Origin: Bdellovibrionales bacterium
Lineage (GTDB): Bacteria > Bdellovibrionota > Bdellovibrionia > Bdellovibrionales > UBA1609
DNA length: 35,687 nucleotides
Assembly: GCA_014323935.1 (NCBI GenBank)
Contig: JACOND010000019.1
Span: forward strand, 1 to 35,687
Direction: 5' to 3'
Positions 14,447 through 23,872 of the stretch are shown here, in pieces; positions within the stretch are counted from its first letter, which is position 1, and every line of letters starts with the position of its first letter. The notes under the pieces were generated by a model. That model did not search any database, was not told the DNA's origin, and was given only the letters and a program-made list of their open reading frames with translations. The position numbers and the translations under genes were made by a program.

Positions 14447-15955
14447 TTAGTGTTTAAAGTGACGTTGTTTTGTTAAAACCATATTTAAACCTAACTCTCT
14501 AGCTTTTTTTAAAATGTCTTTATCTTTAATAGATCCTCCGGGCTGTATAATCCAAGAAACCCCGCCTTTTTTAGCCCATTCTATACTATCTACAAAAGGA
14601 AAAAAAGCCTCACTTGCTAAAATTAAGCTTTTTTCTTTCCCAGGATGAAATTGCTTAATTCGACTCAAAGCTATTTTAACTGAATCTATACGGTTTACCT
14701 GTCCCATTCCCAAGCCTAAAGTCTGTCTATTTTTAACTATAGCTATAGCATTGCTTTTTAAATGAGAACAGATTTTCCAAGAAAAAACAAGATCTTGTTT
14801 TACATTTTCAGTGAGATTTTCATCACTAAAAATTTCCCAATTCTTATCAAAATTTTTTGTGACTTGATCTCTATTTTGTATTAAAAAACCTCCTGAGACT
14901 TCTTTAATAGAATTTTGACCTAAAAAAGGAGATAACATTTCAGGCCACTGTAAAACTCTTAAATTTCTTTTTTTTATAGCAAGCTCTGCTAAGGCCTCAG
15001 AAGTGAAAGAAGGAGCAATTAATCCTTCTAAAAAGATACCCTCGATAAAATCAATACATTTTTTATCTACTTTTTGATTCAAAGCTATAACTCCTCCAAA
15101 AACACTTAAAGGATCGGCTGAAAGAGCTTTTTTAAGAGCTGAGGAGATATCTTTAGATATTCCCACTCCACAAGGATTGCTGTGTTTAACTGCGACAACG
15201 CAAGGGGATTTAAAATCTTTTATAACTTGAACACTCGTATCAAAATCTAGGATATTATTATAAGAAAGTGGCTTTCCTTGAATCACTTTAGCACAGTGAA
15301 TTCCTTTTGAAGAACTGTAAAACCAATTTGCACTTTGATGAGGATTTTCTCCGTATCTTAGTTTTTTAAAAAATTTCCCTTTAAAAGAAAAAGAAGTCGA
15401 TTCTGTTTCTAAGTTTTTAGCTATATCAAGATTGTATTTTGCAAGCTTTTCAAAAACCTTTACAGCCATTTGTTTTCTTAATTTAAGATCATTGTTTTTT
15501 TGAACTTTAGAATAATCCGATATTTCACAAACTGTCATAACTTGAAAATAATTTTTAGCCCCAGCTCTTAATAAACTAGCTCCTCCAATATCAACCCATT
15601 CCATTTTCTCTCTCTCTGGTTTATTTAAAGCCTTCTTTTCAAAAGGATAGAGATTAACGACAAGTAAATCAAAAGCTTTGAGAGATGTTCTTTTCAATAC
15701 GTTTTGATCTTCCTTCACCCAATGACGAGCTAAAATAGGAATAAAAATATGAGGATGAAGAGTTTTAACTCTTCCAGATAAGACTTCAGGATAAGCTGTT
15801 ATATCTTTTACTTTTTCCAATTTGAAACCAGATGATTTTAAAAAATCAGCAGTTCCTCCTGTAGAAACAATGTCCAGTCCTTTTTCCACCAGAGGCTTTA
15901 AAAAATCGACTAAACCAGTTTTGTCATAAACACTAACTAAAGCTCTTTTATACAT
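14447..15955 (-). CDS. purH: Bifunctional AICAR transformylase/IMP cyclohydrolase PurH
   Basis: Catalyses the last two steps of IMP synthesis using 10-formyl-tetrahydrofolate, the product of the FolD route. 502 residues, a little short of the usual 510-530. The N-terminal MGS-like IMP cyclohydrolase domain has VSVYDKTGL, IVSTGGTADFL and LSGRVKTLHPHI. The transformylase part has KLRYGENPHQ, VVAVKHSNPCGVG, FGGVIALN, PGGSIKD and the C-terminal MVLTKQRHFKH. All look intact. Confidence 0.97.
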   Translation of the reverse strand: MYKRALVSVYDKTGLVDFLKPLVEKGLDIVSTGGTADFLKSSGFKLEKVKDITAYPEVLSGRVKTLHPHIFIPILARHWVKEDQNVLKRTSLKAFDLLVVNLYPFEKKALNKPEREKMEWVDIGGASLLRAGAKNYFQVMTVCEISDYSKVQKNNDLKLRKQMAVKVFEKLAKYNLDIAKNLETESTSFSFKGKFFKKLRYGENPHQSANWFYSSSKGIHCAKVIQGKPLSYNNILDFDTSVQVIKDFKSPCVVAVKHSNPCGVGISKDISSALKKALSADPLSVFGGVIALNQKVDKKCIDFIEGIFLEGLIAPSFTSEALAELAIKKRNLRVLQWPEMLSPFLGQNSIKEVSGGFLIQNRDQVTKNFDKNWEIFSDENLTENVKQDLVFSWKICSHLKSNAIAIVKNRQTLGLGMGQVNRIDSVKIALSRIKQFHPGKEKSLILASEAFFPFVDSIEWAKKGGVSWIIQPGGSIKDKDILKKARELGLNMVLTKQRHFKH

Positions 15956-16087
15956 TTTACCACTGTTAAATAATTTTAATAAATGGATTTTAAAAATTCA
16001 TTTCCTTTACTCATATTATAAAAGTCTTTGTTTTTCAAGGATAGAAAACTTATAAAATCAACTTTATAAAATTTTAAAATTATAGTT

Positions 16088-17206
16088 TTATTTATAAATC
16101 CTTTTTACTCTTGAACTTAAAGAGCAAAACAACTCATAAGAAATCGTATCTATATTTTCAGCCTGTTCTTCAGGAGATAAGCTTTGAGAATCAAAAATAA
16201 TAACCTCTTCTCCTAATTGAACCTCTTGATCTTCTTTTTGAAGAGCTATCATAAAAAAATCCATACATATTGTTCCAACGATAGGTCTTTTTTTTCCTCT
16301 AAATAAAACCTTTCTTTTTTTTCCAAAACTCCTCATCAAACCATCAGCATAACCTAAAGAAACTGTAGCTATTGTTGTATCTTGCTCGGCTTTCCAATAG
16401 GCTCCATAAGAAACAGAATCTCCTTTTGAAAGAGTTCTTAAAGCGACAATTTGACTTTTGAGACAAGATGACAAAGTAAGAGCTAAATTATCCCATTTAG
16501 ATAAAGCTTTGGAATCTTTTATCAAAACTTTAGGTTTAATTCCATAAAGAGTGATACCAGGACGAACACCAAGCTTAAAGTTTAATTCATTGACATATTG
16601 GCTAATGATTCCAGAGCTGTTTAAAATATGGTATTTAATGTTTGGAATTTTTTCTTTTAATTCTAAAAAGAGTTGGATTTGTTTAAAGCTTTGACTTTCT
16701 TTATCAGATAACTCTTCTCCAGCTATTAAATGAGAAGCGATTCCTTCTAATTTAATATGAGGATGATCTTTTAAAAAAGCTAATAATTTAGGAAAGTCTT
16801 TAGGGGAAAAACCTAACCTTGAAAAACCTGTATCAAATTTAAGATGGATTCTTATTTTTTTTTTAAGCTCAGCTAAAAGTTTTAGTTCTTTCCAACTACA
16901 ACAAACTAAGATCACATTTTCCTGAAGAGCTTCTAGCAAATCATTTTTATTAAAGAGAGGAGCAAAAATTAAGATATCTATTTTAGAATAGTTTTTACGT
17001 ATCAAACAGGCCTCATCTAGACTGACAACACCGACTTGTTTAATTCCTTCTTCTATAAGAAGCTTTGTCATAGCAAGCATGCCATGTCCATAAGCATCTG
17101 CTTTGACCATAGGACATAAGAATTCTCCCTGAGCCATTTTTTTTAAAAAAGATATATTTTGTTTGATTGCAGATAAATTGACTTCTAAAACAGCCCGGGC
17201 TTTCAT
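16088..17206 (-). CDS. alr: Alanine racemase
   Basis: A PLP enzyme that makes D-alanine for peptidoglycan. 372 residues, normal length. The PLP lysine is K35 in MVKADAYGHG. FDTGFSRLGF, GVRPGITLYG, VSYGAYW (catalytic Tyr region), VSLGYADGL and VGTICMDFF follow in the expected order, and the protein ends SSRVKRIYK. The start ATG at 17206 gives MKARAVLEVNLSAI, the usual N-terminus. It stands alone in its orientation. Confidence 0.96.
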   Translation of the reverse strand: MKARAVLEVNLSAIKQNISFLKKMAQGEFLCPMVKADAYGHGMLAMTKLLIEEGIKQVGVVSLDEACLIRKNYSKIDILIFAPLFNKNDLLEALQENVILVCCSWKELKLLAELKKKIRIHLKFDTGFSRLGFSPKDFPKLLAFLKDHPHIKLEGIASHLIAGEELSDKESQSFKQIQLFLELKEKIPNIKYHILNSSGIISQYVNELNFKLGVRPGITLYGIKPKVLIKDSKALSKWDNLALTLSSCLKSQIVALRTLSKGDSVSYGAYWKAEQDTTIATVSLGYADGLMRSFGKKRKVLFRGKKRPIVGTICMDFFMIALQKEDQEVQLGEEVIIFDSQSLSPEEQAENIDTISYELFCSLSSRVKRIYK

Positions 17207-17363
17207 TTGAAGTTGATTCCATATTAAATATTATAGAATTTCAATTCTTTTTTTTAAAAAACTCTTAGAGAGGGATTGTATAAAAAAACAAATTCTTTCA
17301 AAATGAAATTCCATTCACACACGAATTGACATCATAGACTACAAGCTACAAAATCAAAGAGCT

Positions 17364-18053
17364 ATGAAATTTAATTTCTTTAAAGTTTTGATCTTTTTCT
17401 TTATCCTCAGTTTATTTGGATTCTTTTTTTATTTTGATTTAGATAGTTATATCCAATTTGACACTCTTGTTAAAGAAAAAAATAGATTCTTAAAGCTTTA
17501 TGATTCCTATCCTTTTTATTTTGTTTTAAGCTTTTTGTTTTTTTATATTTTTTATACAACTTTTAGCCTTCCTGGAACTTTTCTTCTAACACTCTTATCG
17601 GGTTTCCTTTTTAAATTTGTCTTAGGAAGCCTTATTGTTATTTTAGGAAGTCTAACGGGAGCCACTTTTTCTTTTTTGATATCTCGTTATATTCTTAAAG
17701 ATTATGTACAAAACAAGTTCAGTTCTCATTTTCTTTCTATAAACAAAGGATTTAAAAAAAATGGTTTGTTTTATTTACTATCTTTAAGATTGATACCGGC
17801 TATTCCTTTTTTTTTAGTTAATATCCTCATGGCAATGACGTCTATTTCTTTAAAACATTATATTCTTGGAAGTTTTTTAGGAATGCTTCCTGCTATTTTT
17901 CTTTATGTGAATGTAGGTCAAAAACTTGCAAACTTAGAATCTGTTTCTGATATTTTATCTTTTCCGATTCTCCTCTCTTTTCTGTTACTCGCTTTTGTTC
18001 CTTGGCTTATGAAATATATTTTGACTCGAGCTTCTAAAACATTAGGAAAATAA
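17364..18053 (+). CDS. TVP38/TMEM64 (VTT domain) family membrane protein
   Basis: 229 residues with an N-terminal span (8-25) and a VTT/SNARE-associated core: FSLPGTFLLTLLSGFLFKFVLG, GSLTGATFSFLISRY, LRLIPAIPFFLVN and a closing GMLPAIFLYVNVGQ. These motifs are diagnostic of the DedA/TVP38 superfamily, which is linked to lipid scrambling and membrane homeostasis. The C-terminus has another span (196-214). Substrate unknown. Confidence 0.88.
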   Translation: MKFNFFKVLIFFFILSLFGFFFYFDLDSYIQFDTLVKEKNRFLKLYDSYPFYFVLSFLFFYIFYTTFSLPGTFLLTLLSGFLFKFVLGSLIVILGSLTGATFSFLISRYILKDYVQNKFSSHFLSINKGFKKNGLFYLLSLRLIPAIPFFLVNILMAMTSISLKHYILGSFLGMLPAIFLYVNVGQKLANLESVSDILSFPILLSFLLLAFVPWLMKYILTRASKTLGK

Positions 18054-18121
18054 AAGAAATTCCTTTAAAACCTATTTAAAAAATATCTATAAAATCACAA
18101 ATTTTCTTAAACAATTTATTT

Positions 18122-18163
18122 AACAAAGCTTTGAAAATCAACTTGACAAGAGCTTTGTTTTTT
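18122..18163 (+). terminator. Inverted repeat with T-run before rplU (terminator or L21 leader)
   Basis: AACAAAGCT (18122-18130) pairs with AGCTTTGTT (18151-18159) across a 20-base loop, and the right arm runs into six T (18158-18163). It lies 70 bp after the TVP38 gene and 30 bp before rplU. It could end the upstream gene or act as an attenuator for rplU-rpmA. A TTGACA within the loop (18144-18149) has no obvious -10. Confidence 0.4.
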
Positions 18164-18192
18164 GCGAAGTTTCTTCTTCTGAAAGGGTATTT

Positions 18193-18663
18193 ATGTTTGC
18201 TATTGTTAAATTAGGAAATCAACAATTTAAAGTAAAGGTCGGTGATTTCATCCGTGTGCCTTTTCAAAAAGCTTCGAAAGGAGAACAGATAGAAATTCCT
18301 GTTCTCGGATTTGGAGACGACAGTCATTTTATTTTTGAGAAATCTCAGTTAAAAAAATCTAAAGTTACAGCTGTTTTATTAAGACAGTCTCTAGCTAAAA
18401 AGGTTCTTGTTTTTAAAAAGAAAAGACGAAAAGGTTATAGAAGAACAAAAGGATATAGACAAAAAGTATCTGAGTTAAAAATTATAGAGCTTTCTTCCCC
18501 GGAGGGAAAGGTTTCTAAGTCGCCCCTTAAAAAAGATAAATCTACTAAAAGTGGTACCGTTCAAAAGCAAAAGCCTTCAAAAAAAGAAAATAAAAAAACT
18601 TTAGAAAATAACAAAAAAAAGTTACAAACTAAATCTAACAAAAAAACTAAAAAAGGAGAATAA
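18193..18663 (+). CDS. rplU: 50S ribosomal protein L21, with lysine-rich C-terminal extension
   Basis: Residues 1-103 are a normal L21 ([18 protein letters not shown]..., then [15 protein letters not shown] near 76-90). The protein then continues for about 53 residues of Lys/Ser/Thr/Asn-rich low-complexity tail, where most L21 proteins end near residue 103. The extension is in frame and ends in its own stop 2 bp before rpmA. Such basic tails on L21 occur in some alphaproteobacteria and others. It is co-transcribed with rpmA. Confidence 0.95.
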   Translation: MFAIVKLGNQQFKVKVGDFIRVPFQKASKGEQIEIPVLGFGDDSHFIFEKSQLKKSKVTAVLLRQSLAKKVLVFKKKRRKGYRRTKGYRQKVSELKIIELSSPEGKVSKSPLKKDKSTKSGTVQKQKPSKKENKKTLENNKKKLQTKSNKKTKKGE

Positions 18664-18665
18664 TC

Positions 18666-18926
18666 ATGGCCTCTAAAAAAGCTTCAGGAAGTACAAGAAA
18701 CGGAAGAGATAGTCAGAGTAAACGTCTAGGAGTTAAGCTTTTTGCTGGACAAAAAGCAAAACCTGGAGCCATCATTGTTCGTCAAAGAGGAACTGTTTTT
18801 ATGCAAGGTAAAAATGTTGGTATGGGACGAGATTTTAGTATCTTTTCTAAAATTGAAGGTTACGTTAAATTTGAAAGATTTAATCGAAATAAAAGTAAAA
18901 TCAGTGTTTATGAATCTCTTCAGTAA
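18666..18926 (+). CDS. rpmA: 50S ribosomal protein L27
   Basis: 86 residues beginning [20 protein letters not shown], with the canonical IIVRQRGT and NVGMGRD. L27 reaches toward the peptidyl-transferase centre with its N-terminus. The usual HKKAGGS is SKKASGS here. It follows rplU after 2 bp with AAAGGAG as the ribosome site at the end of rplU. The third usual member, obg, is about 15 kb away on the other strand. Confidence 0.97.
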   Translation: MASKKASGSTRNGRDSQSKRLGVKLFAGQKAKPGAIIVRQRGTVFMQGKNVGMGRDFSIFSKIEGYVKFERFNRNKSKISVYESLQ

Positions 18927-19055
18927 TTCATAATCTGTAAAATTCTTTAAATCAAGATGGGCAGAAGGTGTAACTTGTCCAAATTATTTCAAAAACAAAC
19001 TGAACTCTTATCTATCTCAAGCTTGCAGAGATAATTTCACAGTTAAGCACTAGCT

Positions 19056-19085
19056 ACTTTAAAACCCAGCTCTTTATTTTAAAGT
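19056..19085. terminator. Perfect 9-bp inverted repeat between rpmA and the HTTM-like gene
   Basis: ACTTTAAAA (19056-19064) and TTTTAAAGT (19077-19085) with a 12-base loop between two convergent genes. No T-run follows in either direction, so its role as a bidirectional terminator is only suggested by position. Confidence 0.3.
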
Positions 19086-19136
19086 TCAACTAACTTATAA
19101 AGTCCTTTAATAAAGTAAAAATAAATTACAACTTTT

Positions 19137-19964
19137 TTATTCAACTATAGATTTTAGTTTTCTAGGAAATTTTATATTCTCTTTATTCAACATAAGCTCT
19201 GTTATAATAAGGAAAAAAATCAAAGCTAAAACGCCGTAAGACCAAATAACATCTAAAGCTATGACAGTTGCAATATGAAACAAAATTGCTAAAAAGCCAT
19301 ATAAAATAAAATAACGACCAACAAGGATAGGTAAAATACAAGAAAGTTGAAAAAGGATTACAAAAAATAAACCCATTCCAAATATTTTAACTCCATAAGT
19401 AAGACCAAAAAGCTCTAAAATAATATTAGAATAATAGGACTCTCCAATAGAATAGGCAATCTGTTCTGAAGCAATATCTGTTAAGGAATGTTTAGAAAAA
19501 ACTTTACGAATTTTCCATATTCCAGAGATAAAGTAAGTACTTAAAATTAAGCTTTGTATGAGACGAATAAGAAACTTATTATATTTTGAATTTAAGGGAG
19601 ATTTTGAAGAAAAAAAACACATGAGACAAGTTGCATATAACCATACATGATGATTATGAAAAATAGTTCCGTAAGACAAATGAATTGAGATCATCATTAA
19701 AAAAAAAGAACAACTCAAAAAATTAATTATTTTTTTATTAAAAGCAGAAGAAGATAAACAAAAAAGCATGGAAATTATAAGAAGGCAAAAATGAAAGATA
19801 TTTAATGTTTTTAGAGAGATTTCATTTAAAGGGATAAAAAGATTTAAAGGCCATGCAAACATGACATAAGTAGGAAAATAAGAGGTTTTAACGAAAAACT
19901 CTATATTTGTAAATAAAATAAAAAATAATAAACTATAAAAACTTTTTTCAAAAATTTGATTCAT
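19137..19964 (-). CDS. HTTM-like polytopic membrane protein
   Basis: 275 residues, almost entirely hydrophobic, with about seven or eight membrane segments. YVMFAWPLNLFIPL near 33-46, conserved histidines (IHLSYGTIFHNHHVW, 98-112) and SLILSTYFISGIWKI (about 137-152) recall HTTM/vitamin K-dependent carboxylase-like membrane domains. It overlaps the preceding gene by 4 bp (ATGA), so the two are translationally coupled. Enzymatic activity cannot be inferred. Confidence 0.55.
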   Translation of the reverse strand: MNQIFEKSFYSLLFFILFTNIEFFVKTSYFPTYVMFAWPLNLFIPLNEISLKTLNIFHFCLLIISMLFCLSSSAFNKKIINFLSCSFFLMMISIHLSYGTIFHNHHVWLYATCLMCFFSSKSPLNSKYNKFLIRLIQSLILSTYFISGIWKIRKVFSKHSLTDIASEQIAYSIGESYYSNIILELFGLTYGVKIFGMGLFFVILFQLSCILPILVGRYFILYGFLAILFHIATVIALDVIWSYGVLALIFFLIITELMLNKENIKFPRKLKSIVE

Positions 19965-20419
19965 AACGGCACTCTATCTTCTATTTTTAAATCTTTTTTT
20001 AAAACAATATGATCCCATAAGGAACCTCTCATTTTTACAAGTAAGATTGTATCCGTTTTACAAATTCGCTTTAAGGGTTCTTTAAAATCAGAAACAATTT
20101 GATTCACATTTTTCATTTGAATCATATGAAAGATTTCCCTCAAAAAAATCTCAGAATGAACATTTTTAATCTGATCTTTTTGATCACGAATTAAAAATGT
20201 TTTCCCCTGATCACATGTAATATCATAAACAAAAGTATAAGGTGAAAAAGAAAACATGTTCCATTGATAAAAAAAGAAAAAATCTCTTTTTTTAAAATAA
20301 GGAAGTACAATATGTGATATTCCCACATAAATTAATATTATAAAAATCCTTAAATAGTTTAATAAATGAGATTTTAAGTTATGATACTTCCTTAATATCC
20401 AAGTTATAAAAGCTTTCAC
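19961..20419 (-). CDS. Small membrane partner of the HTTM-like protein, start on a G10 tract
   Basis: 152 residues from a GTG start at 20419. One membrane span (about 20-42), then a FYQWNMFSFSPY motif (50-61) and a soluble alpha/beta tail; the W.MFS motif is typical of proteins encoded beside HTTM genes (recollection). The GTG's first G is the last base of a run of ten G (20428-20419). A better start, ATG at 20483 with AGGA 8 bases upstream (20495-20492), would read MKIKRKQSFKKSKVMILI into the tract. It joins this frame only if the tract is 9 or 12 long. At 10 it ends at TAA a few codons later. Confidence 0.6.
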   Translation of the reverse strand: MKAFITWILRKYHNLKSHLLNYLRIFIILIYVGISHIVLPYFKKRDFFFFYQWNMFSFSPYTFVYDITCDQGKTFLIRDQKDQIKNVHSEIFLREIFHMIQMKNVNQIVSDFKEPLKRICKTDTILLVKMRGSLWDHIVLKKDLKIEDRVPL

Positions 20420-20428
20420 CCCCCCCCC
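20419..20428 (-). repeat. G10 homopolymer at a start codon (candidate phase-variation tract)
   Basis: Ten consecutive C on the plus strand (G on the coding strand) in a genome where G/C runs are otherwise very short. Its length sets whether the ATG at 20483 is in frame with the membrane protein (n = 9 or 12) or not (n = 10, as seen). Confidence 0.75.
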
Positions 20429-20524
20429 TTATCAATATCATAACCTTAGACTTCTTGAATGATTGTTTTCTTTTTATTTTCATATGATTTATCCTGTCAA
20501 ATCCTTTTTATTTTCTGAGAATCC

Positions 20525-23047
20525 TTAAGAAAAATACTCCTCTTTAGAAAAAGCATCGACTTGAATGGCTTCATATCTCGCTTGAGATGCTTTTTCTAAA
20601 ATGTCTTTATCTTCTTTAGATAAAATCTCCTTTTTTAAAATCTCTTGTTCTTTTAAGCTTAACTCATAAGCTTTATTAATTTTATAAAAATAATCTTCTT
20701 TATCTTTAGAATGATACATGTTATCACATAAATCTTTTTTAAAAGAAGGATTTAAAAATCTTTTTGCTAATTTTTTTCCTAAAGAATCAGAAATCCCTGA
20801 ACCTAAAGGCATGATTTTTAAGGCCCAAATAAAAGGTTTTAAAAATAACCGAATCCAATGAGGATAATTTCTCAAGACAGCTTCCCCTATTTTTTGATTT
20901 TCAAAAAGACAGTACTGTAAGCACCATTCCATTAACACAAGATCTGTTTTTTTATGCCTATGATACCAAATCAAAGCTGAAATCATATACTGTCCCGAAA
21001 GCCAATCGGCAAAACGACCACTCAACTGACCTTTTGTTTTAATACGATCTCCTAAAACTATTAAATTTAAATCACTTAGCAAACTAAAAAGAACAGAACT
21101 CCATCTCAGTTTTTGTATCACTAAGAACTCGTAAAAAAAATCATACGAGTCAAGAGAATTTTTTGTCAAAAAACTTAACAAAGTTTTTCCTTTAAAATAG
21201 AAAAAACCAAGAAAAGAAAGAGTGAGATTTAAAGTAAAGAAAGTAAAAAATCTAATAAAGTGACATATAAAATGATATAAAAAAACAATGATATTTTTAT
21301 GAAATTGTAAAAAGTTTTTATTTTCAAGAGATTGAATCAAAAAATAAGCTTGAGGATGAAGTTTTATTAAACCTTGCCCATAAGTTATAAAAGTACGGGT
21401 TAAAATATTAGAACCTTCCACTGTAATACCTAAAGGTAAAACTTTATACAAAGTTGCAATTTTATTTCTAGGTCCTAAACTTAAACCAGCCCCTCCCATA
21501 ACACTCATTCCTCTTTTAACAACTCTTTGACCTAAATCTGTCAATTGATACTTTGTTAAAGCAGAGACCACAGGAGAAACAATTCCTTGATTTAAAGAAC
21601 TGAGTGTGAAAGTGTGAGTCGCCTTCATAAGATGAGTGATTCCAAAAATAAAAGCTAAAGAGTCTTGAATCCCTTCAAATTGAGCAATAGGACGACCAAA
21701 CTGTCTTCTAATAAGAGAGTAAGTACCCACTAAATAAGAGCACCTTTTAGAAAAAGCCGTTGCTAAAGAAGGTAAGGAAATAGCTCTCCCACTCGACAAA
21801 GACTCAAGGAGCATCTTCCAACCTTTTCCAGCATTTTCTAAACCTCCAAGAATAGATAGTTTTGCTGGGACCACAACATTCTCTCCTTTGATGGGAGCAT
21901 TATAAATAGGGATATCCATAGGATTATGGTAGTAGCCCTTTTGAATACCTTTTAGGTGACTTGGAACTAACACAAGTGTAATTCCTAAATCTACTTTATC
22001 TGATAACAAATGCTCAGGGTCTTTTAACTGAACTGCTAAAGCTATAAGATCTGCTTTAGCTGATAAAGTGATCCAACGTTTATCAAAATTCAACCGTAAT
22101 TTTAATTCTTCCTTATCTTTAAATAAAACGGCCGAAGACTCAATAGAAGAGGCATCACTTCCGGCTTGAGCTTCCGTTAAAGCAAAACAAGGCCAGATTT
22201 TTGCTGAGGCTAAATCCTTTAAATACTTTTCTTTTTGAAACTGAGTTCCATATTTTAGTAAAAGTTTTGCAGGACCTAAAGAGTTAGGAACCATAGTTAA
22301 AATAGAAAGAGGAATATTATGTGAGGCTACTTTTTCGACCACTTTAGCAGAGGCAAAAGGAGAAAAAGCTAAACCTCCCTCTTTTTCTGGGATATTTAAA
22401 CCAAAAATTTTATGTTTTTTTAACATATCCTCTTGCTTTGAATTTAGCTTTTTCTTTTTTAAAAAGTCCCATTCTGAAGAAATAAAACAAAGCTCTTCTA
22501 TTTCTTGGTCTAAAAAATCTTTTTCTCTTTTTGATAAAACCGGAAATTTTTGAGAGAGCAAATCCTTCATTTTTAAACGTCCGGTTAAAAAGTTTTTTTC
22601 AATCCAAGTTTGTTCTACGCTTAAAGCTTCTCTTTCTGTTTTAGAAATCTTAGGAACTTTTTTAAAAAATAAAAGGTTCTTATAAAAAATAAAAGATAAA
22701 GCTAAGCGAAGGATTAAAAGACTTAATAAGAAAAACAAAAATAAAATAAAAAAACCTAAAATATAAGCTGATTCAAAGTTAAAATTTAAAAAATTATTTA
22801 AGACAGGAAAAAATTTGGAGTAAGTCAAGAAAGCTAAAAATAAACTCCAAATCCATAAAGGACTGCGAAAAAAAAAGAGACTTAAAGAAAGAAAAACAAA
22901 TAAAAAATAATTTTCTTTAGAAAAAAAAAGAATAGATTTGTTTGAAAAATCATGTTGAAAAATAAAACCAATAGAAAAAAAGGAAACTATTAAAAAAAAA
23001 CTGAAATAATATATAAAAAAAAATTTTGATATCTTAAAAGAAATCAT
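20525..23047 (-). CDS. fadE: FadE-type membrane acyl-CoA dehydrogenase
   Basis: 840 residues, matching long FadE proteins (about 815) and not the 380-residue acyl-CoA dehydrogenases. The N-terminal 125 residues hold four or so membrane segments. The FAD-dependent core follows: CFALTEAQAGSDAS (287-300), KRWITLSAKADLIALAV, FGRPIAQFEGIQ, GGAGLSLGPRN and VEGSNILTRTFITYGQG (about 547-563). The C-terminal 270 residues match the FadE-specific (DUF1974-like) region. It catalyses the first step of fatty-acid beta-oxidation. No other fad genes are in the window. The HTTM-like pair lies downstream on the same strand. Confidence 0.9.
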   Translation of the reverse strand: MISFKISKFFFIYYFSFFLIVSFFSIGFIFQHDFSNKSILFFSKENYFLFVFLSLSLFFFRSPLWIWSLFLAFLTYSKFFPVLNNFLNFNFESAYILGFFILFLFFLLSLLILRLALSFIFYKNLLFFKKVPKISKTEREALSVEQTWIEKNFLTGRLKMKDLLSQKFPVLSKREKDFLDQEIEELCFISSEWDFLKKKKLNSKQEDMLKKHKIFGLNIPEKEGGLAFSPFASAKVVEKVASHNIPLSILTMVPNSLGPAKLLLKYGTQFQKEKYLKDLASAKIWPCFALTEAQAGSDASSIESSAVLFKDKEELKLRLNFDKRWITLSAKADLIALAVQLKDPEHLLSDKVDLGITLVLVPSHLKGIQKGYYHNPMDIPIYNAPIKGENVVVPAKLSILGGLENAGKGWKMLLESLSSGRAISLPSLATAFSKRCSYLVGTYSLIRRQFGRPIAQFEGIQDSLAFIFGITHLMKATHTFTLSSLNQGIVSPVVSALTKYQLTDLGQRVVKRGMSVMGGAGLSLGPRNKIATLYKVLPLGITVEGSNILTRTFITYGQGLIKLHPQAYFLIQSLENKNFLQFHKNIIVFLYHFICHFIRFFTFFTLNLTLSFLGFFYFKGKTLLSFLTKNSLDSYDFFYEFLVIQKLRWSSVLFSLLSDLNLIVLGDRIKTKGQLSGRFADWLSGQYMISALIWYHRHKKTDLVLMEWCLQYCLFENQKIGEAVLRNYPHWIRLFLKPFIWALKIMPLGSGISDSLGKKLAKRFLNPSFKKDLCDNMYHSKDKEDYFYKINKAYELSLKEQEILKKEILSKEDKDILEKASQARYEAIQVDAFSKEEYFS

Positions 23048-23076
23048 AACATTTCCAAAAGATACATAATTTTTTT

Positions 23077-23628
23077 TTAAAAAATAACATTGCCAGAAAT
23101 GCTAACTGTGTGAGAAAAACCTCTACAGTTTTTCTCCCCTCCCCTATACATAGGAAGCCACTCAAAATTTATGCTTAAAAAAGGAAGAGAAAGATAACTG
23201 AAACCAATTTTTAAAGCTTGAGTATTACTTTCACAATAGAAAGAGGAATTTTTGTCTGTAAGATTCAAAACCATAGGAATGACCGTAGAATAAACTCTAA
23301 AAAATAAAGGAAGTTTATAAGAAAGAAATAAACCTAAAAAAACAGGGGTGACAAAATCAGAGGAATAGGAAAGAGGTTTTTTCCAATCAAAAGGTTTCCA
23401 AATACCCACATTAAAATCCACTCCTGTAGCTAAACCTAAAGAGCTATAACCTAATCTCAAACCTGGCGTAAGGCCGTGAAAAGAGTTCTTGTTTAAAAAG
23501 TTTGCATCCATTAATGTAAAACTATATCCAAGATAAGATTCAAGATGAACCTTAGAAAAACTCAGCTGAGAAAAAAATATCAAAAATATAAATAATTTAG
23601 TTTTGAAAAATTTCATGCTTTCTTTCAA
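23077..23628 (-). CDS. Small outer-membrane beta-barrel protein
   Basis: 183 residues. A Sec signal peptide (about 5-25, ending LSFSK) is followed by alternating hydrophobic strands (HLESYLGYSFTL, LRLGYSSLGLATGVDFNVGIW). The last residue is a phenylalanine in an amphipathic strand (HTVSISGNVIF), which is the usual beta-barrel assembly signal. This looks like an eight-stranded OmpA/OmpW-like barrel of unknown function. It is 29 bp upstream of fadE on the same strand and may share a transcript. The start could be the Met at residue 5. Confidence 0.7.
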   Translation of the reverse strand: MKESMKFFKTKLFIFLIFFSQLSFSKVHLESYLGYSFTLMDANFLNKNSFHGLTPGLRLGYSSLGLATGVDFNVGIWKPFDWKKPLSYSSDFVTPVFLGLFLSYKLPLFFRVYSTVIPMVLNLTDKNSSFYCESNTQALKIGFSYLSLPFLSINFEWLPMYRGGEKNCRGFSHTVSISGNVIF

Positions 23629-23872
23629 TCAAATTTAACTTATAAAGTCAATTTAAGAGAGATATTTCAAACATAAGGATTATAAAAATTAATGGTTAAA
23701 GTATAATCAATTCTTTAACTTTTATCCTACTTTTTTCAAAGTTGTCACATAAAATTTACAGAAACATCTTATTTCTTTTTAATGAAAATCTGCTTTAAGA
23801 TGACAAGAAACTATGATACCCCTTAAACCAGTGCGGTATTTGTTGATGGATAATAAAAACTAGAACTATAAA

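Noticed and set aside
18742-18933. 63-residue frame inside rpmA
   Set aside because: Alternate frame of the L27 gene with no independent evidence.
23639-23872. Possible glycine riboswitch before gcvT
   Set aside because: I looked for the conserved aptamer core and tandem arrangement and saw none.
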